Assembly (NCBI GenBank): GCA_946699065.1
Contig: CAMPDV010000190.1
Location: 1 to 64,000 of the forward strand
DNA: 64,000 nt
DNA from: Loxodes magnus
Taxonomy: Eukaryota > Ciliophora > Karyorelictea > Loxodida > Loxodidae
Direction: 5' to 3'
A program made the translations under genes and the position numbers. Position 1 is the first letter of the stretch. Every line of letters begins with the position of its first letter. Positions 28,101 through 41,460 of this stretch are shown here, piece after piece. The notes beneath the pieces were generated by a model. It was not told where the DNA came from and ran no database searches. It saw only the letters and a list, made by a program, of their open reading frames with translations.

Positions 28101-29330
28101 CTTTTCTCTTTCACTTTTCAAAATACTTATAACTTCTCAAATCATACTCAATAAAACTGAAATTCTATCTTCTTTTCTTACTTTACTCCTTCACTTTTCA
28201 AAATACTATAACTTCTCAAAGCATACTCAATAAAACTGAAATTCTATCTTCTTTTCTTACTTTACTCCTTCACTTTTCAAAATACTATAACTTCTCAAAG
28301 CATACTCAATAAAACTGAAATTCTATCTTCTTTTCTACTTTTCCCTTTCACTTTTCAAAATACTATTACTTCTCAGATCATACTCAATAAAACTGAAATT
28401 ATATCTTCTTTTCTACTTTTCTCTTTCACTTTTCAAAATACTTATAACTTCTCAAATCATACTCAATAAAACTGAAATTCTATCTTCTTTTCTTACTTTA
28501 CTCCTTCACTTTTCTAAATACTATAACTTCTCAAAGCATACTCAATAAAACTGAAATTCTATCTTCTTTTCTTACTTTACTCCTTCACTTTTCAAAATAC
28601 TTATAACTTCTCAAATCATACTCAATAAAACTGAAACTCTATCTTCTTTTCTTTCTTTACTCCTTCACTTTTCAAAATACTATAACTTCTCAAAGCATAC
28701 TCAATAAAACTGAAATTCTATCTTCTTTTCTTACTTTACTCCTTCACTTTTCTAAATACTATAACTTCTCAAAGCATACTCAATAAAACTGAAATTCTAT
28801 CTTCTTTTCTACTTTTCCCTTTCACTTTTCAAAATACTATAACTTCTCAGATCATACTCAATAAAACTGAAATTATATCTTCTTTTCTACTTTTCTCTTT
28901 CACTTTTCAAAATACTTATAACTTCTCAAATCATACTCAATAAAACTGAAATTCTATCTTCTTTTCTTACTTTACTCCTTCACTTTTCAAAATACTATAA
29001 CTTCTCAAATCATACTCAATAAAACTGAAATTCTATCTTCTTTTATTTTCTTTTTTTTCACTTTTCAAAATACTATAACTTCTCAAAGCATACTCAATAA
29101 AACTGAAATTCTATCTTCTTTTCTTTCTTTTCTCCTTCACTTTTCAAAATACTATAACTTCTCAAAGCATACTCAATAAAACTGAAATTCTATCTTCTTT
29201 TCTTACTTTACTCCTTCACTTTTCAAAATACTATAACTTCTCAAAGCATACTCAATAAAACTGAAATTCTATCTTCTTTTCTACTTTTCCCTTTCACTTT
29301 TCAAAATACTATTACTTCTCAGATCATACT
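25140..29330 (+). repeat. CAGATC-marked higher-order repeats
   Basis: CTCAGATCATAC followed by GAAATTATATC and a TCTACTTTTCTC monomer recurs with the G of CAGATC at 25,144, 25,856, 26,407, 26,645, 27,039, 27,668, 28,061, 28,376, 28,850 and 29,322. Spacings (712, 551, 238, 394, 629, 393, 315, 474, 472) are multiples of the monomer, so the marked multimer has spread with variable numbers of intervening units. A block near 27,570-28,018 recurs at +1,182. About 565 bp from 28,184 recurs at +946. Three further copies lie at 33,454, 33,771 and 34,088, exactly 317 bp apart. Confidence 0.85.
28184..28751 (+). repeat. Segmental duplication, copy 1 (offset 946)
   Basis: About 565 bp (seven monomers) that match 29,130-29,697 in every marker I compared: TCTACTTTTCCC, CTATTACTTCTCAGATC, GAAATTATATC, TTTTCTAAATAC and GAAACTCTATC. 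The CAGATC markers (28,376 and 29,322) give the 946-bp offset. The match ends on the right where TTTTCTAAATAC meets TTTTCAAAATAC. Confidence 0.8.
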
Positions 29331-29697
29331 CAATAAAACTGAAATTATATCTTCTTTTCTACTTTTCTCTTTCACTTTTCAAAATACTTATAACTTCTCA
29401 AATCATACTCAATAAAACTGAAATTCTATCTTCTTTTCTTACTTTACTCCTTCACTTTTCTAAATACTATAACTTCTCAAAGCATACTCAATAAAACTGA
29501 AATTCTATCTTCTTTTCTTACTTTACTCCTTCACTTTTCAAAATACTTATAACTTCTCAAATCATACTCAATAAAACTGAAACTCTATCTTCTTTTCTTT
29601 CTTTACTCCTTCACTTTTCAAAATACTATAACTTCTCAAAGCATACTCAATAAAACTGAAATTCTATCTTCTTTTCTTACTTTACTCCTTCACTTTT
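29130..29697 (+). repeat. Segmental duplication, copy 2 (offset 946)
   Basis: Matches 28,184-28,751 as described there. The left limit is set by TTTTCTCC in this copy versus TTTACTCC in the first. It lies directly upstream of the 555-bp tandem duplication, so adjacent amplifications with different unit sizes abut here. Confidence 0.8.
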
Positions 29698-30815
29698 CAA
29701 AATACTATAACTTCTCAAAGCATACTCAATAAAACTGAAATTCTATCTTCTTTTCTTACTTTACTCCTTCACTTTTCAAAATACTATAACTTCTCAAAGC
29801 ATACTCAATAAAACTTAAATTCTATCTTCTTTTCTTACTTTACTCCTTCACTTTTCTAAATACTATAACTTCTCAAAGCATACTCAATAAAACTGAAATT
29901 CTATCTTCTTTTCTTTCTTTACTCCTTCACTTTTCAAAATACTTATAACTTCTCAAAGCATACTCAATAAAACTGAAATTCTATCTTCTTTTCTTACTTT
30001 ACTCCTTCACTTTTCAAAATACTTATAACTTCTCAAATCATACTCAATAAAACTGAAATTCTATATTCTTTTCTTTCTTTACTCCTTCACTTTTCAAAAT
30101 ACTATAACTTCTCAAAGCATACTCAATAAAACTGAAATTCTATCTTCTTTTCTTACTTTACTCCTTCACTTTTCTAAATACTATAACGTCTCAAAGCATA
30201 CTCAATAAAACTGAAATTCTATCTTCTTTTCTTACTTTACTCCTTCACTTTTCAAAATACTATAACTTCTCAAAGCATACTCAATAAAACTGAAATTCTA
30301 TCTTCTTTTCTTACTTTACTCCTTCACTTTTCAAAATACTATAACTTCTCAAAGCATACTCAATAAAACTTAAATTCTATCTTCTTTTCTTACTTTACTC
30401 CTTCACTTTTCTAAATACTATAACTTCTCAAAGCATACTCAATAAAACTGAAATTCTATCTTCTTTTCTTTCTTTACTCCTTCACTTTTCAAAATACTTA
30501 TAACTTCTCAAAGCATACTCAATAAAACTGAAATTCTATCTTCTTTTCTTACTTTACTCCTTCACTTTTCAAAATACTTATAACTTCTCAAATCATACTC
30601 AATAAAACTGAAATTCTATATTCTTTTCTTTCTTTACTCCTTCACTTTTCAAAATACTATAACTTCTCAAAGCATACTCAATAAAACTGAAATTCTATCT
30701 TCTTTTCTTACTTTACTCCTTCACTTTTCTAAATACTATAACGTCTCAAAGCATACTCAATAAAACTGAAATTCTATCTTCTTTTCTTACTTTACTCCTT
30801 CACTTTTCAAAATAC
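29634..30815 (+). repeat. 555-bp tandem segmental duplication (seven-monomer unit)
   Basis: Two tandem units, 29,634-30,188 and 30,189-30,743, followed by a partial third to about 30,815. AAACTTAAATTC (second T at 29,816 and 30,371) and the rare TATAACGTC (G at 30,188 and 30,743) both give 555 bp. Each unit has seven monomers in the same order, including TTTTCTAAATAC, CTCAAATCATAC and CTATATTC variants. I saw no mismatch between the two units. Confidence 0.87.
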
Positions 30816-31539
30816 TTATAACTTCTCAAAGCATACTCAATAAAACTGAAATTCTATCTTCTTTTATTTTCTTTTTTTTCACTTTTCAAAATACTTATAA
30901 CTTCTCAAAGCATACTCAATAAAACTGAAATTCTATCTTCTTTTCTTACTTTACTCCTTCACTTTTCAAAATACTTATAACTTCTCAAAGCATACTCAAT
31001 AAAACTGAAATTCTATATTCTTTTCTTACTTTACTCCTTCACTTTTCAAAATACTTATAACTTCTCAAATCATACTCAATAAAACTGAAATTCTATCTTC
31101 TTTTCTTTCTTTACTCCTTCACTTTTCAAAATACTTATAACTTCTCAAAGCATACTCAATAAAACTGAAATTCTATCTTCTTTTCTTTCTTTACTCCTTC
31201 ACTTTTCAAAATACTTATAACTTCTCAAAGCATACTCAATAAAACTGAAATTCTATCTTCTTTTCTTTCTTTACTCCTTCACTTTTCAAAATACTATAAC
31301 TTCTCAAAGCATACTCAATAAAACTGAAATTCTATCTTCTTTTCTTACTTTACTCCTTCACTTTTCTAAATACTATAACGTCTCAAAGCATACTCAATAA
31401 AACTGAAATTCTATCTTCTTTTCTTACTTTACTCCTTCACTTTTCAAAATACTTATAACTTCTCAAATCATACTCAATAAAACTGAAACTCTATCTTCTT
31501 TTCTTTCTTTACTCCTTCACTTTTCAAAATACTATAACT

Positions 31540-32485
31540 TCTCAAAGCATACTCAATAAAACTGAAATTCTATCTTCTTTTCTTACTTTACTCCTTCACT
31601 TTTCAAAATACTATAACTTCTCAAAGCATACTCAATAAAACTGAAATTCTATCTTCTTTTCTTACTTTACTCCTTCACTTTTCAAAATACTATAACTTCT
31701 CAAAGCATACTCAATAAAACTTAAATTCTATCTTCTTTTCTTACTTTACTCCTTCACTTTTCTAAATACTATAACTTCTCAAAGCATACTCAATAAAACT
31801 GAAATTCTATCTTCTTTTCTTTCTTTACTCCTTCACTTTTCAAAATACTTATAACTTCTCAAAGCATACTCAATAAAACTGAAATTCTATCTTCTTTTCT
31901 TACTTTACTCCTTCACTTTTCAAAATACTTATAACTTCTCAAATCATACTCAATAAAACTGAAATTCTATATTCTTTTCTTTCTTTACTCCTTCACTTTT
32001 CAAAATACTATAACTTCTCAAAGCATACTCAATAAAACTGAAATTCTATCTTCTTTTCTTACTTTACTCCTTCACTTTTCTAAATACTATAACGTCTCAA
32101 AGCATACTCAATAAAACTGAAATTCTATCTTCTTTTCTTACTTTACTCCTTCACTTTTCAAAATACTTATAACTTCTCAAAGCATACTCAATAAAACTGA
32201 AATTCTATCTTCTTTTATTTTCTTTTTTTTCACTTTTCAAAATACTTATAACTTCTCAAAGCATACTCAATAAAACTGAAATTCTATCTTCTTTTCTTAC
32301 TTTACTCCTTCACTTTTCAAAATACTTATAACTTCTCAAAGCATACTCAATAAAACTGAAATTCTATATTCTTTTCTTACTTTACTCCTTCACTTTTCAA
32401 AATACTTATAACTTCTCAAATCATACTCAATAAAACTGAAATTCTATCTTCTTTTCTTTCTTTACTCCTTCACTTTTCAAAATAC
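31540..32485 (+). repeat. Second copy of a ~945-bp block (offset 1,351)
   Basis: Matches 30,189-31,134 with no difference that I saw. AAACTTAAATTC (30,371 and 31,722) and TATAACGTC (30,743 and 32,094) both give an offset of 1,351 bp, or 17 monomers. The block contains one unit of the 555-bp duplication plus the following T-tract monomer. A third ACGTC monomer lies between the copies (G at 31,380). The order of events implied is 555-bp duplication first, then the larger one. Confidence 0.87.
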
Positions 32486-35400
32486 TATAACTTCTCAAAG
32501 CATACTCAATAAAACTGAAATTCTATCTTCTTTTATTTACTTTACTTTTTCACTTTTCAAAATACTTATAACTTCTCAAAGCATACTCAATAAAACTGAA
32601 ATTCTATCTTCTTTTCTTACTTTACTCCTTCACTTTTCAAAATACTTATAACTTCTCAAAGCATACTCAATAAAACTGAAATTCTATCTTCTTTTCTTTC
32701 TTTACTCCTTCACTTTTCAAAATACTTATAACTTCTCAAAGCATACTCAATAAAACTGAAATTCTATCTTCTTTTCTTACTTTACTCCTTCACTTTTCAA
32801 AATACTATAACTTCTCAAAGCATACTCAATAAAACTGAAATTCTATCTTCTTTTCTTACTTTACTCCTTCACTTTTCTAAATACTATAACTTCTCAAAGC
32901 ATACTCAATAAAACTGAAATTCTATCTTCTTTTCTTACTTTACTCCTTCACTTTTCAAAATACTTATAACTTCTCAAAGCATACTCAATAAAACTGAAAT
33001 TCTATCTTCTTTTATTTTCTTTTTTTTCACTTTTCAAAATACTTATAACTTCTCAAAGCATACTCAATAAAACTGAAATTCTATCTTCTTTTCTTACTTT
33101 ACTCCTTCACTTTTCAAAATACTTATAACTTCTCAAATCATACTCAATAAAACTGAAATTCTATCTTCTTTTCTTTCTTTACTCCTTCACTTTTTAAAAT
33201 ACTTATAACTTCTCAAATCATACTCAATAAAACTGAAATTCTATCTTCTTTTCTTACTTTACTCCTTCACTTTTCAAAATACTTATAACTTCTCAAATCA
33301 TACTCAATAAAACTGAAATTCTATCTTCTTTTATTTTCTTTTTTTTCACTTTTCAAAATACTTATAACTTCTCAAAGCATACTCAATAAAACTGAAATTC
33401 TATCTTCTTTTCTTACTTTACTCCTTCACTTTTCTAAATACTATAACTTCTCAGATCATACTCAATAAAACTGAAATTATATCTTCTTTTCTACTTTTCT
33501 CTTTCACTTTTCAAAATACTTATAACTTCTCAAATCATACTCAATAAAACTGAAATTCTATCTTCTTTTCTTTCTTTTCTCCTTCACTTTTCAAAATACT
33601 ATAACTTCTCAAAGCATACTCAATAAAACTGAAATTCTATCTTCTTTTCTTACTTTACTCCTTCACTTTTCAAAATACTTATAACTTCTCAAATCATACT
33701 CAATAAAACTGAAATTCTATCTTCTTTTCTTTCTTTACTCCTTCACTTTTCAAAATACTATAACTTCTCAGATCATACTCAATAAAACTGAAATTATATC
33801 TTCTTTTCTTTCTTTACTCCTTCACTTTTCAAAATACTTATAACTTCTCAAATCATACTCAATAAAACTGAAATTCTATCTTCTTTTCTTACTTTACTCC
33901 TTCACTTTTCAAAATACTATAACTTCTCAAAGCATACTCAATAAAACTGAAATTCTATCTTCATTTCTTACTTTACTTCTTCACTTTTCAAAATACTATA
34001 ACTTCTCAAAGCATACTCAATAAAACTGAAATTCTATCTTCTTTTCTTACTTTACTCCTTCACTTTTCAAAATACTATAACTTCTCAGATCATACTCAAT
34101 AAAACTGAAATTATATCTTCTTTTCTACTTTTCTCTTTCACTTTTCAAAATACTTATAACTTCTCAAAGCATACTCAATAAAACTGAAATTCTATCTTCT
34201 TTTCTTACTTTACTCCTTCACTTTTCAAAATACTATAACTTCTCAAATCATACTCAATAAAACTGAAATTCTATCTTCTTTTCTTACTTTACTCCTTCAC
34301 TTTTCAAAATACTATAACTTCTCAAAGCATACTCAATAAAACTGAAATTCTATCTTCTTTTCTTTCTTTACTCCTTCACTTTTCAAAATACTTATAACTT
34401 CTCAAATCATACTCAATAAAACTGAAATTCTATCTTCTTTTCTTACTTTACTCCTTCACTTTTCAAAATACTTATAACTTCTCAAATCATACTCAATAAA
34501 ACTGAAATTCTATCTTCTTTTCTTTCTTTACTCCTTCACTTTTCAAAATACTATAACTTCTCAAAGCATACTCAATAAAACTGAAATTCTATCTTCTTTT
34601 CTTTCTTTACTCCTATAACTTCTCAAAGCATACTCAATAAAACTGAAATTCTATCTTCTTTTCTTTCTTTACTCCTTCACTTTTCAAAATACTATAACTT
34701 CTCAAAGCATACTCAATAAAACTGAAATTCTATCTTCTTTTCTTTCTTTACTCCTTCACTTTTCAAAATACTATAACTTCTCAAAGCATACTCAATAAAA
34801 CTGAAATTCTATCTTCTTTTCTTACTTTACTCCTTCACTTTTCAAAATACTATAACTTCTCAAAGCATACTCAATAAAACTGAAATTCTATCTTCTTTTC
34901 TTTCTTTACTCCTTCACTTTTCAAAATACTTATAACTTCTCAAAGCATACTCAATAAAACTGAAATTCTATCTTCTTTTCTTTCTTTACTCCTTCACTTT
35001 TCAAAATACTATAACTTCTCAAAGCATACTCAATAAAACTGAAATTCTATCTTCTTTTCTTACTTTACTCCTTCACTTTTCTAAATACTATAACTTCTCA
35101 AAGCATACTCAATAAAACTGAAATTCTATCTTCTTTTCTTACTTTACTCCTTCACTTTTCAAAATACTATAACTTCTCAAAGCATACTCAATAAAACTGA
35201 AATTCTATCTTCTTTTCTTACTTTACTCCTTCACTTTTCAAAATACTATAACTTCTCAAAGCATACTCAATAAAACTGAAATTCTATCTTCTTTTCTTAC
35301 TTTACTCCTTCACTTTTCAAAATACTATAACTTCTCAAAGCATACTCAATAAAACTGAAATTCTATCTTCTTTTCTTTCTTTACTCCTTCACTTTTCAAA

Positions 35401-38400
35401 ATACTTATAACTTCTCAAAGCATACTCAATAAAACTGAAATTCTATCTTCTTTTCTTACTTTACTCCTTCACTTTTCAAAATACTATAACTTCTCAAAGC
35501 ATACTCAATAAAACTGAAATTCTATCTTCTTTTCTTTCTTTACTTTTCACTTTTCAAAATACTTATAACTTCTCAAAGCATACTCAATAAAACTGAAATT
35601 CTATCTTCTTTTCTTACTTTACTCCTTCACTTTTCAAAATACTATAACTTCTCAAATCATACTCAATAAAACTGAAATTCTATCTTCTTTTCTTACTTTA
35701 CTCTTTCACTTTTCAAAATACTATAACTTCTCAAAGCATACTCAATAAAACTGAAATTCTATCTTCTTTTCTTACTTTACTCCTTCACTTTTCAAAATAC
35801 TATAACTTCTCAAAGCATACTCAATAAAACTGAAATTCTATCTTCTTTTCTTACTTTACTCCTTCACTTTTCAAAATACTATAACTTCTCAAAGCATACT
35901 CAATAAAACTGAAATTCTATCTTCTTTTCTTTCTTTACTCCTTCACTTTTCAAAATACTATAACTTCTCAAAGCATACTCAATAAAACTGAAATTCTATC
36001 TTCTTTTCTTTCTTTACTCCTTCACTTTTCAAAATACTTATAACTTCTCAAAGCATACTCAATAAAACTGAAATTCTATCTTCTTTTCTTACTTTACTCC
36101 TTCACTTTTCAAAATACTATAACTTCTCAAAGCATACTCAATAAAACTGAAATTCTATCTTCTTTTCTTTCTTTACTTCTTCACTTTTCAAAATACTATA
36201 ACTTCTCAAAGCATACTCAATAAAACTGAAATTCTATCTTCTTTTCTTACTTTACTCCTTCACTTTTCAAAATACTATAACTTCTCAAAGCATACTCAAT
36301 AAAACTGAAATTCTATCTTCTTTTCTTACTTTACTCCTTCACTTTTCAAAATACTATAACTTCTCAAAGCATACTCAATAAAACTGAAATTCTATCTTCT
36401 TTTCTTTCTTTACTCCTTCACTTTTCAAAATACTTATAACTTCTCAAAGCATACTCAATAAAACTGAAATTCTATCTTCTTTTCTTACTTTACTCCTTCA
36501 CTTTTCAAAATACTATAACTTCTCAAAGCATACTCAATAAAACTGAAATTCTATCTTCTTTTCTTTCTTTACTCCTTCACTTTTCAAAATACTATAACTT
36601 CTCAAAGCATACTCAATAAAACTGAAATTCTATCTTCTTTTCTTTCTTTACTCCTTCACTTTTCAAAATACTTATAACTTCTCAAAGCATACTCAATAAA
36701 ACTGAAATTCTATCTTCTTTTCTTACTTTACTCCTTCACTTTTCAAAATACTTATAACTTCTCAAAGCATACTCAATAAAACTGTATCTTCTTTTCTTCT
36801 TTACTCTTCACTTTTCAAAATACTATAACTTCTCATACTCAATAAAACTGAAATTCTATCTTCTTTTCTTTCTTTACTCCTTCACTTTTCAAAATACTAT
36901 AACTTCTCAAAGCATACTCAATAAAACTGAAATTCTATCTTCTTTTCTTACTTTACTCCTTCACTTTTCAAAATACTATAACTTCTCAAAGCATACTCAA
37001 TAAAACTGAAATTCTATCTTCTTTTCTTTCTTTACTTCTTCACTTTTCAAAATACTTATAACTTCTCAAAGCATACTCAATAAAACTGAAATTCTATCTT
37101 CTTTTCTTACTTTACTCCTTCACTTTTCAAAATACTATAACTTCTCAAAGCATACTCAATAAAACTGAAATTCTATCTTCTTTTCTTTCTTTACTCCTTC
37201 ACTTTTCAAAATACTATAACTTCTCAAAGCATACTCAATAAAACTGAAATTCTATCTTCTTTTCTTTCTTTACTCCTTCACTTTTCAAAATACTATAACT
37301 TCTCAAAGCATACTCAATAAAACTGAAATTCTATCTTCTTTTCTTTCTTTACTCCTTCACTTTTCAAAATACTTATAACTTCTCAAAGCATACTCAATAA
37401 AACTGAAATTCTATCTTCTTTTATTTTCTTTACTTTTTCACTTTTCAAAATACTATAACTTCTCAAAGCATACTCAATAAAACTGAAATTCTATCTTCTT
37501 TTCTTTCTTTACTCTTTCACTTTTCAAAATACTTATAACTTCTCAAATCATACTCAATAAAACTGAAATTCTATCTTCTTTTCTTACTTTACTCCTTCAC
37601 TTTTCAAAATACTATAACTTCTCAAAGCATACTCAATAAAACTGAAATTCTATCTTCTTTTCTTACTTTACTCCTTCACTTTTCAAAATACTATAACTTC
37701 TCAAATCATACTCAATAAAACTGAAATTCTATCTTCTTTTCTTTCTTTACTCCTTCACTTTTCAAAATACTATAACTTCTCAAAGCATACTCAATAAAAC
37801 TGAAATTATATCTTCTTTTCTTTCTTTACTCCTTCACTTTTCAAAATACTATAACTTCTCAAAGCATACTCAATAAAACTGAAATTCTATCTTCTTTTCT
37901 TTCTTTACTTTTCACTTTTCAAAATACTATAACTTCTCAAAGCATACTCAATACTATTACTTTATCTTCTCTATAACTTCTCAAAGCATACTCAATAAAA
38001 CTGAAATTCTATCTTCTTTTCTTACTTTACTCCTTCACTTTTCAAAATACTATAACTTCTCAAAGCATACTCAATAAAACTGAAATTCTATCTTCTTTTC
38101 TTACTTTACTCCTTCACTTTTCAAAATACTTATAACTTCTCAAAGCATACTCAATAAAACTGAAATTCTATCTTCTTTTCTTTCTTTACTCCTTCACTTT
38201 TCAAAATACTTATAACTTCTCAAAGCATACTCAATAAAACTGAAATTCTATCTTCTTTTCTTTCTTTACTCCTTCACTTTTCAAAATACTTATAACTTCT
38301 CAAAGCATACTCAATAAAACTGAAATTCTATCTTCTTTTCTTACTTTACTCCTTCACTTTTCAAAATACTATAACTTCTCAAAGCATACTCAATAAAACT

Positions 38401-40200
38401 GAAATTCTATCTTCTTTTCTTTCTTTACTCCTTCACTTTTCAAAATACTATAACTTCTCAAAGCATACTCAATAAAACTGAAATTCTATCTTCTTTTCTT
38501 TCTTTACTCCTTCACTTTTCAAAATACTATAACTTCTCAAAGCATACTCAATAAAACTGAAATTCTATCTTCTTTTCTTTCTTTACTCCTTCACTTTTCA
38601 AAATACTATAACTTCTCAAAGCATACTCAATAAAACTGAAATTCTATCTTCTTTTCTTTCTTTACTCCTTCACTTTTCAAAATACTATAACTTCTCAAAG
38701 CATACTCAATAAAACTGAAATTCTATCTTCTTTTCTTACTTTACTCCTTCACTTTTCAAAATACTATAACTTCTCAAAGCATACTCAATAAAACTGAAAT
38801 TCTATCTTCTTTTCTTACTTTACTCCTTCACTTTTCAAAATACTATAACTTCTCAAAGCATACTCAATAAAACTGAAATTCTATCTTCTTTTCTTACTTT
38901 ACTCCTTCACTTTTCAAAATACTATAACTTCTCAAAGCATACTCAATAAAACTGAAATTCTATCTTCTTTTCTTTCTTTACTCCTTCACTTTTCAAAATA
39001 CTATAACTTCTCAAAGCATACTCAATAAAACTGAAATTCTATCTTCTTTTCTTTCTTTACTCCTTCACTTTTCAAAATACTATAACTTCTCAAAGCATAC
39101 TCAATAAAACTGAAATTCTATCTTCTTTTCTTTCTTTACTCCTTCACTTTTCAAAATACTATAACTTCTCAAAGCATACTCAATAAAACTGAAATTCTAT
39201 CTTCTTTTCTTTCTTTACTCCTTCACTTTTCAAAATACTATAACTTCTCAAAGCATACTCAATAAAACTGAAATTCTATCTTCTTTTCTTACTTTACTCC
39301 TTCACTTTTCAAAATACTATAACTTCTCAAAGCATACTCAATAAAACTGAAATTCTATCTTCTTTTCTTTCTTTACTCCTTCACTTTTCAAAATACTTAT
39401 AACTTCTCAAAGCATACTCAATAAAACTGAAATTCTATCTTCTTTTCTTACTTTACTCCTTCACTTTTCAAAATACTATAACTTCTCAAAGCATACTCAA
39501 TAAAACTGAAATTCTATCTTTTTTCTTACTTTACTCCTTCACTTTTCAAAATACTATAACTTCTCAAAGCATACTCAATAAAACTGAAATTATATCTTCT
39601 TTTACTTACTTTACTCCTTCACTTTTCAAAATACTTATAACTTCTCAAAGCATACTCAATAAAACTGAAATTCTATCTTCTTTTCTTACTTTACTCCTTC
39701 ACTTTTCAAAATACTTATTACTACTCAAAGCATACTCAATAAAACTGAAATTCTATCTTCTTTTCTTTCTTTACTCCTTCACTTTTCAAAATACTATAAC
39801 TTCTCAAAGCATACTCAATAAAACTGAAATTATATCTTCTTTTCTTTCTTTACTCCTTCACTTTTCAAAATACTATAACTTCTCAAAGCATACTCAATAA
39901 AACTGAAATTCTATCTTCTTTTCTTTCTTTACTCCTTCACTTTTCAAAATACTATAACTTCTCAAAGCATACTCAATAAAACTGAAATTCTATCTTTTTT
40001 TCTTACTTTACTCCTTCACTTTTCAAAATACTATAACTTCTCAAAGCATACTCAATAAAACTGAAATTCTATCTTCTTTTCTTTCTTTACTCCTTCACTT
40101 TTCAAAATACTTATTACTACTCAAAGCATACTCAATAAAACTGAAATTCTATCTTCTTTTCTTTCTTTACTCCTTCACTTTTCAAAATACTTATATCTTC

Positions 40201-41151
40201 TCAAAGCATACTCAATAAAACTGAAATTATATCTTCTTTTCTTTCTTTACTCCTTCACTTTTCAAAATACTATAACTTCTCAAAGCATACTCAATAAAAC
40301 TGAAATTCTATCTTCTTTTCTTTCTTTACTCCTTCACTTTTCAAAATACTATAACTTCTCAAAGCATACTCAATAAAACTGAAATTCTATCTTCTTTTCT
40401 TACTTTACTCCTTCACTTTTCAAAATACTATAACTTCTCAAAGCATACTCAATAAAACTGAAATTATATCTTCTTTTCTTACTTTACTCCTTCACTTTTC
40501 AAAATACTTATATCTTCTCAAAGCATACTCAATAAAACTGAAATTATATCTTCTTTTCTTTCTTTACTCCTTCACTTTTCAAAATACTATAACTTCTCAA
40601 AGCATACTCAATAAAACTGAAATTCTATCTTCTTTTCTTTCTTTACTCCTTCACTTTTCAAAATACTATAACTTCTCAAAGCATACTCAATAAAACTGAA
40701 ATTCTATCTTCTTTTCTTACTTTACTCCTTCACTTTTCAAAATACTATAACTTCTCAAAGCATACTCAATAAAACTGAAATTATATCTTCTTTTCTTACT
40801 TTACTCCTTCACTTTTCAAAATACTTATAACTTCTCAAAGCATACTCAATAAAACTGAAATTCTATCTTCTTTTCTTTCTTTACTCCTTCACTTTTCAAA
40901 ATACTATAACTTCTCAAAGCATACTCAATAAAACTGAAATTCTATCTTCTTTTCTTTCTTTACTCCTTCACTTTTCAAAATACTATAACTTCTCAAAGCA
41001 TACTCAATAAAACTGAAATTCTATCTTCTTTTCTTACTTTACTCCTTCACTTTTCAAAATACTATAACTTCTCAAAGCATACTCAATAAAACAGAAATTA
41101 TATCTTCTTTTTTTACTTTACTCCTTCACTTTTCAAAATACTTATAACTTC
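40201..41151 (+). repeat. Four-monomer higher-order repeat, 317 bp, three tandem copies
   Basis: Units 40,201-40,517, 40,518-40,834 and 40,835-41,151. In the first two the order is GAAATTATATC with CTTTCTTTAC, GAAATTCTATC with CTTTCTTTAC, GAAATTCTATC with CTTACTTTAC, then GAAATTATATC with CTTACTTTAC and an 80-bp ACTTATA form. The marker CTTATATC gives 317 bp (C at 40,197 and 40,514). The third copy departs (first monomer GAAATTCTATC; CAGAAATTATATC near 41,093). The same monomer order is seen again close to the boundary, about 44,401-44,900. Confidence 0.83.
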
Positions 41152-41460
41152 TCAAAGCATACTCAATAAAACTGAAATTCTATCTTCTTTTCTTACTTTA
41201 CTCCTTCACTTTTCAAAATACTTATAACTTCTCAAAGCATACTCAATAAAACTGAAATTATATCTTCTTTTCTTACTTTACTCCTTCACTTTTCAAAATA
41301 CTTATAACTTCTCAAAGCATACTCAATAAAACTGAAATTCTATCTTCTTTTCTTTCTTTACTCCTTCACTTTTCAAAATACTATAACTTCTCAAAGCATA
41401 CTCAATAAAACTGAAATTCTATCTTTTTTTCTTACTTTACTTCTTCACTTTTCAAAATAC

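Larger units (their letters stand above)
17700..34600 (+). repeat. A subdomain 3: layered higher-order domain
   Basis: Marked by three variants rare elsewhere. One is a T-tract monomer (TTTATTTTC then TTTTTTTTCAC). The second is a short-tract monomer (TTTTCTACTTTTC then TCTTTCAC or CCTTTCAC). The third is CTCAGATCATAC or CTCAAATCATAC in place of CTCAAAGCATAC. T-tract monomers occur near 17,950, 19,785, 20,505, 20,740, 22,797, 23,592, 23,829, 24,706, 26,126, 26,837, 27,392, 27,466, 27,861, 29,044, 30,863, 32,215, 33,012 and 33,329, with one outlier near 42,145. Many blocks of 300-1,000 bp are repeated. Confidence 0.85.

Noticed and set aside
17940..33350. T8 tracts as terminators or poly(A) tails of retroelements
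   Set aside because: They are fixed parts of a full-length monomer variant, in register with neighbours, and have no adjoining hairpin or retroelement sequence.
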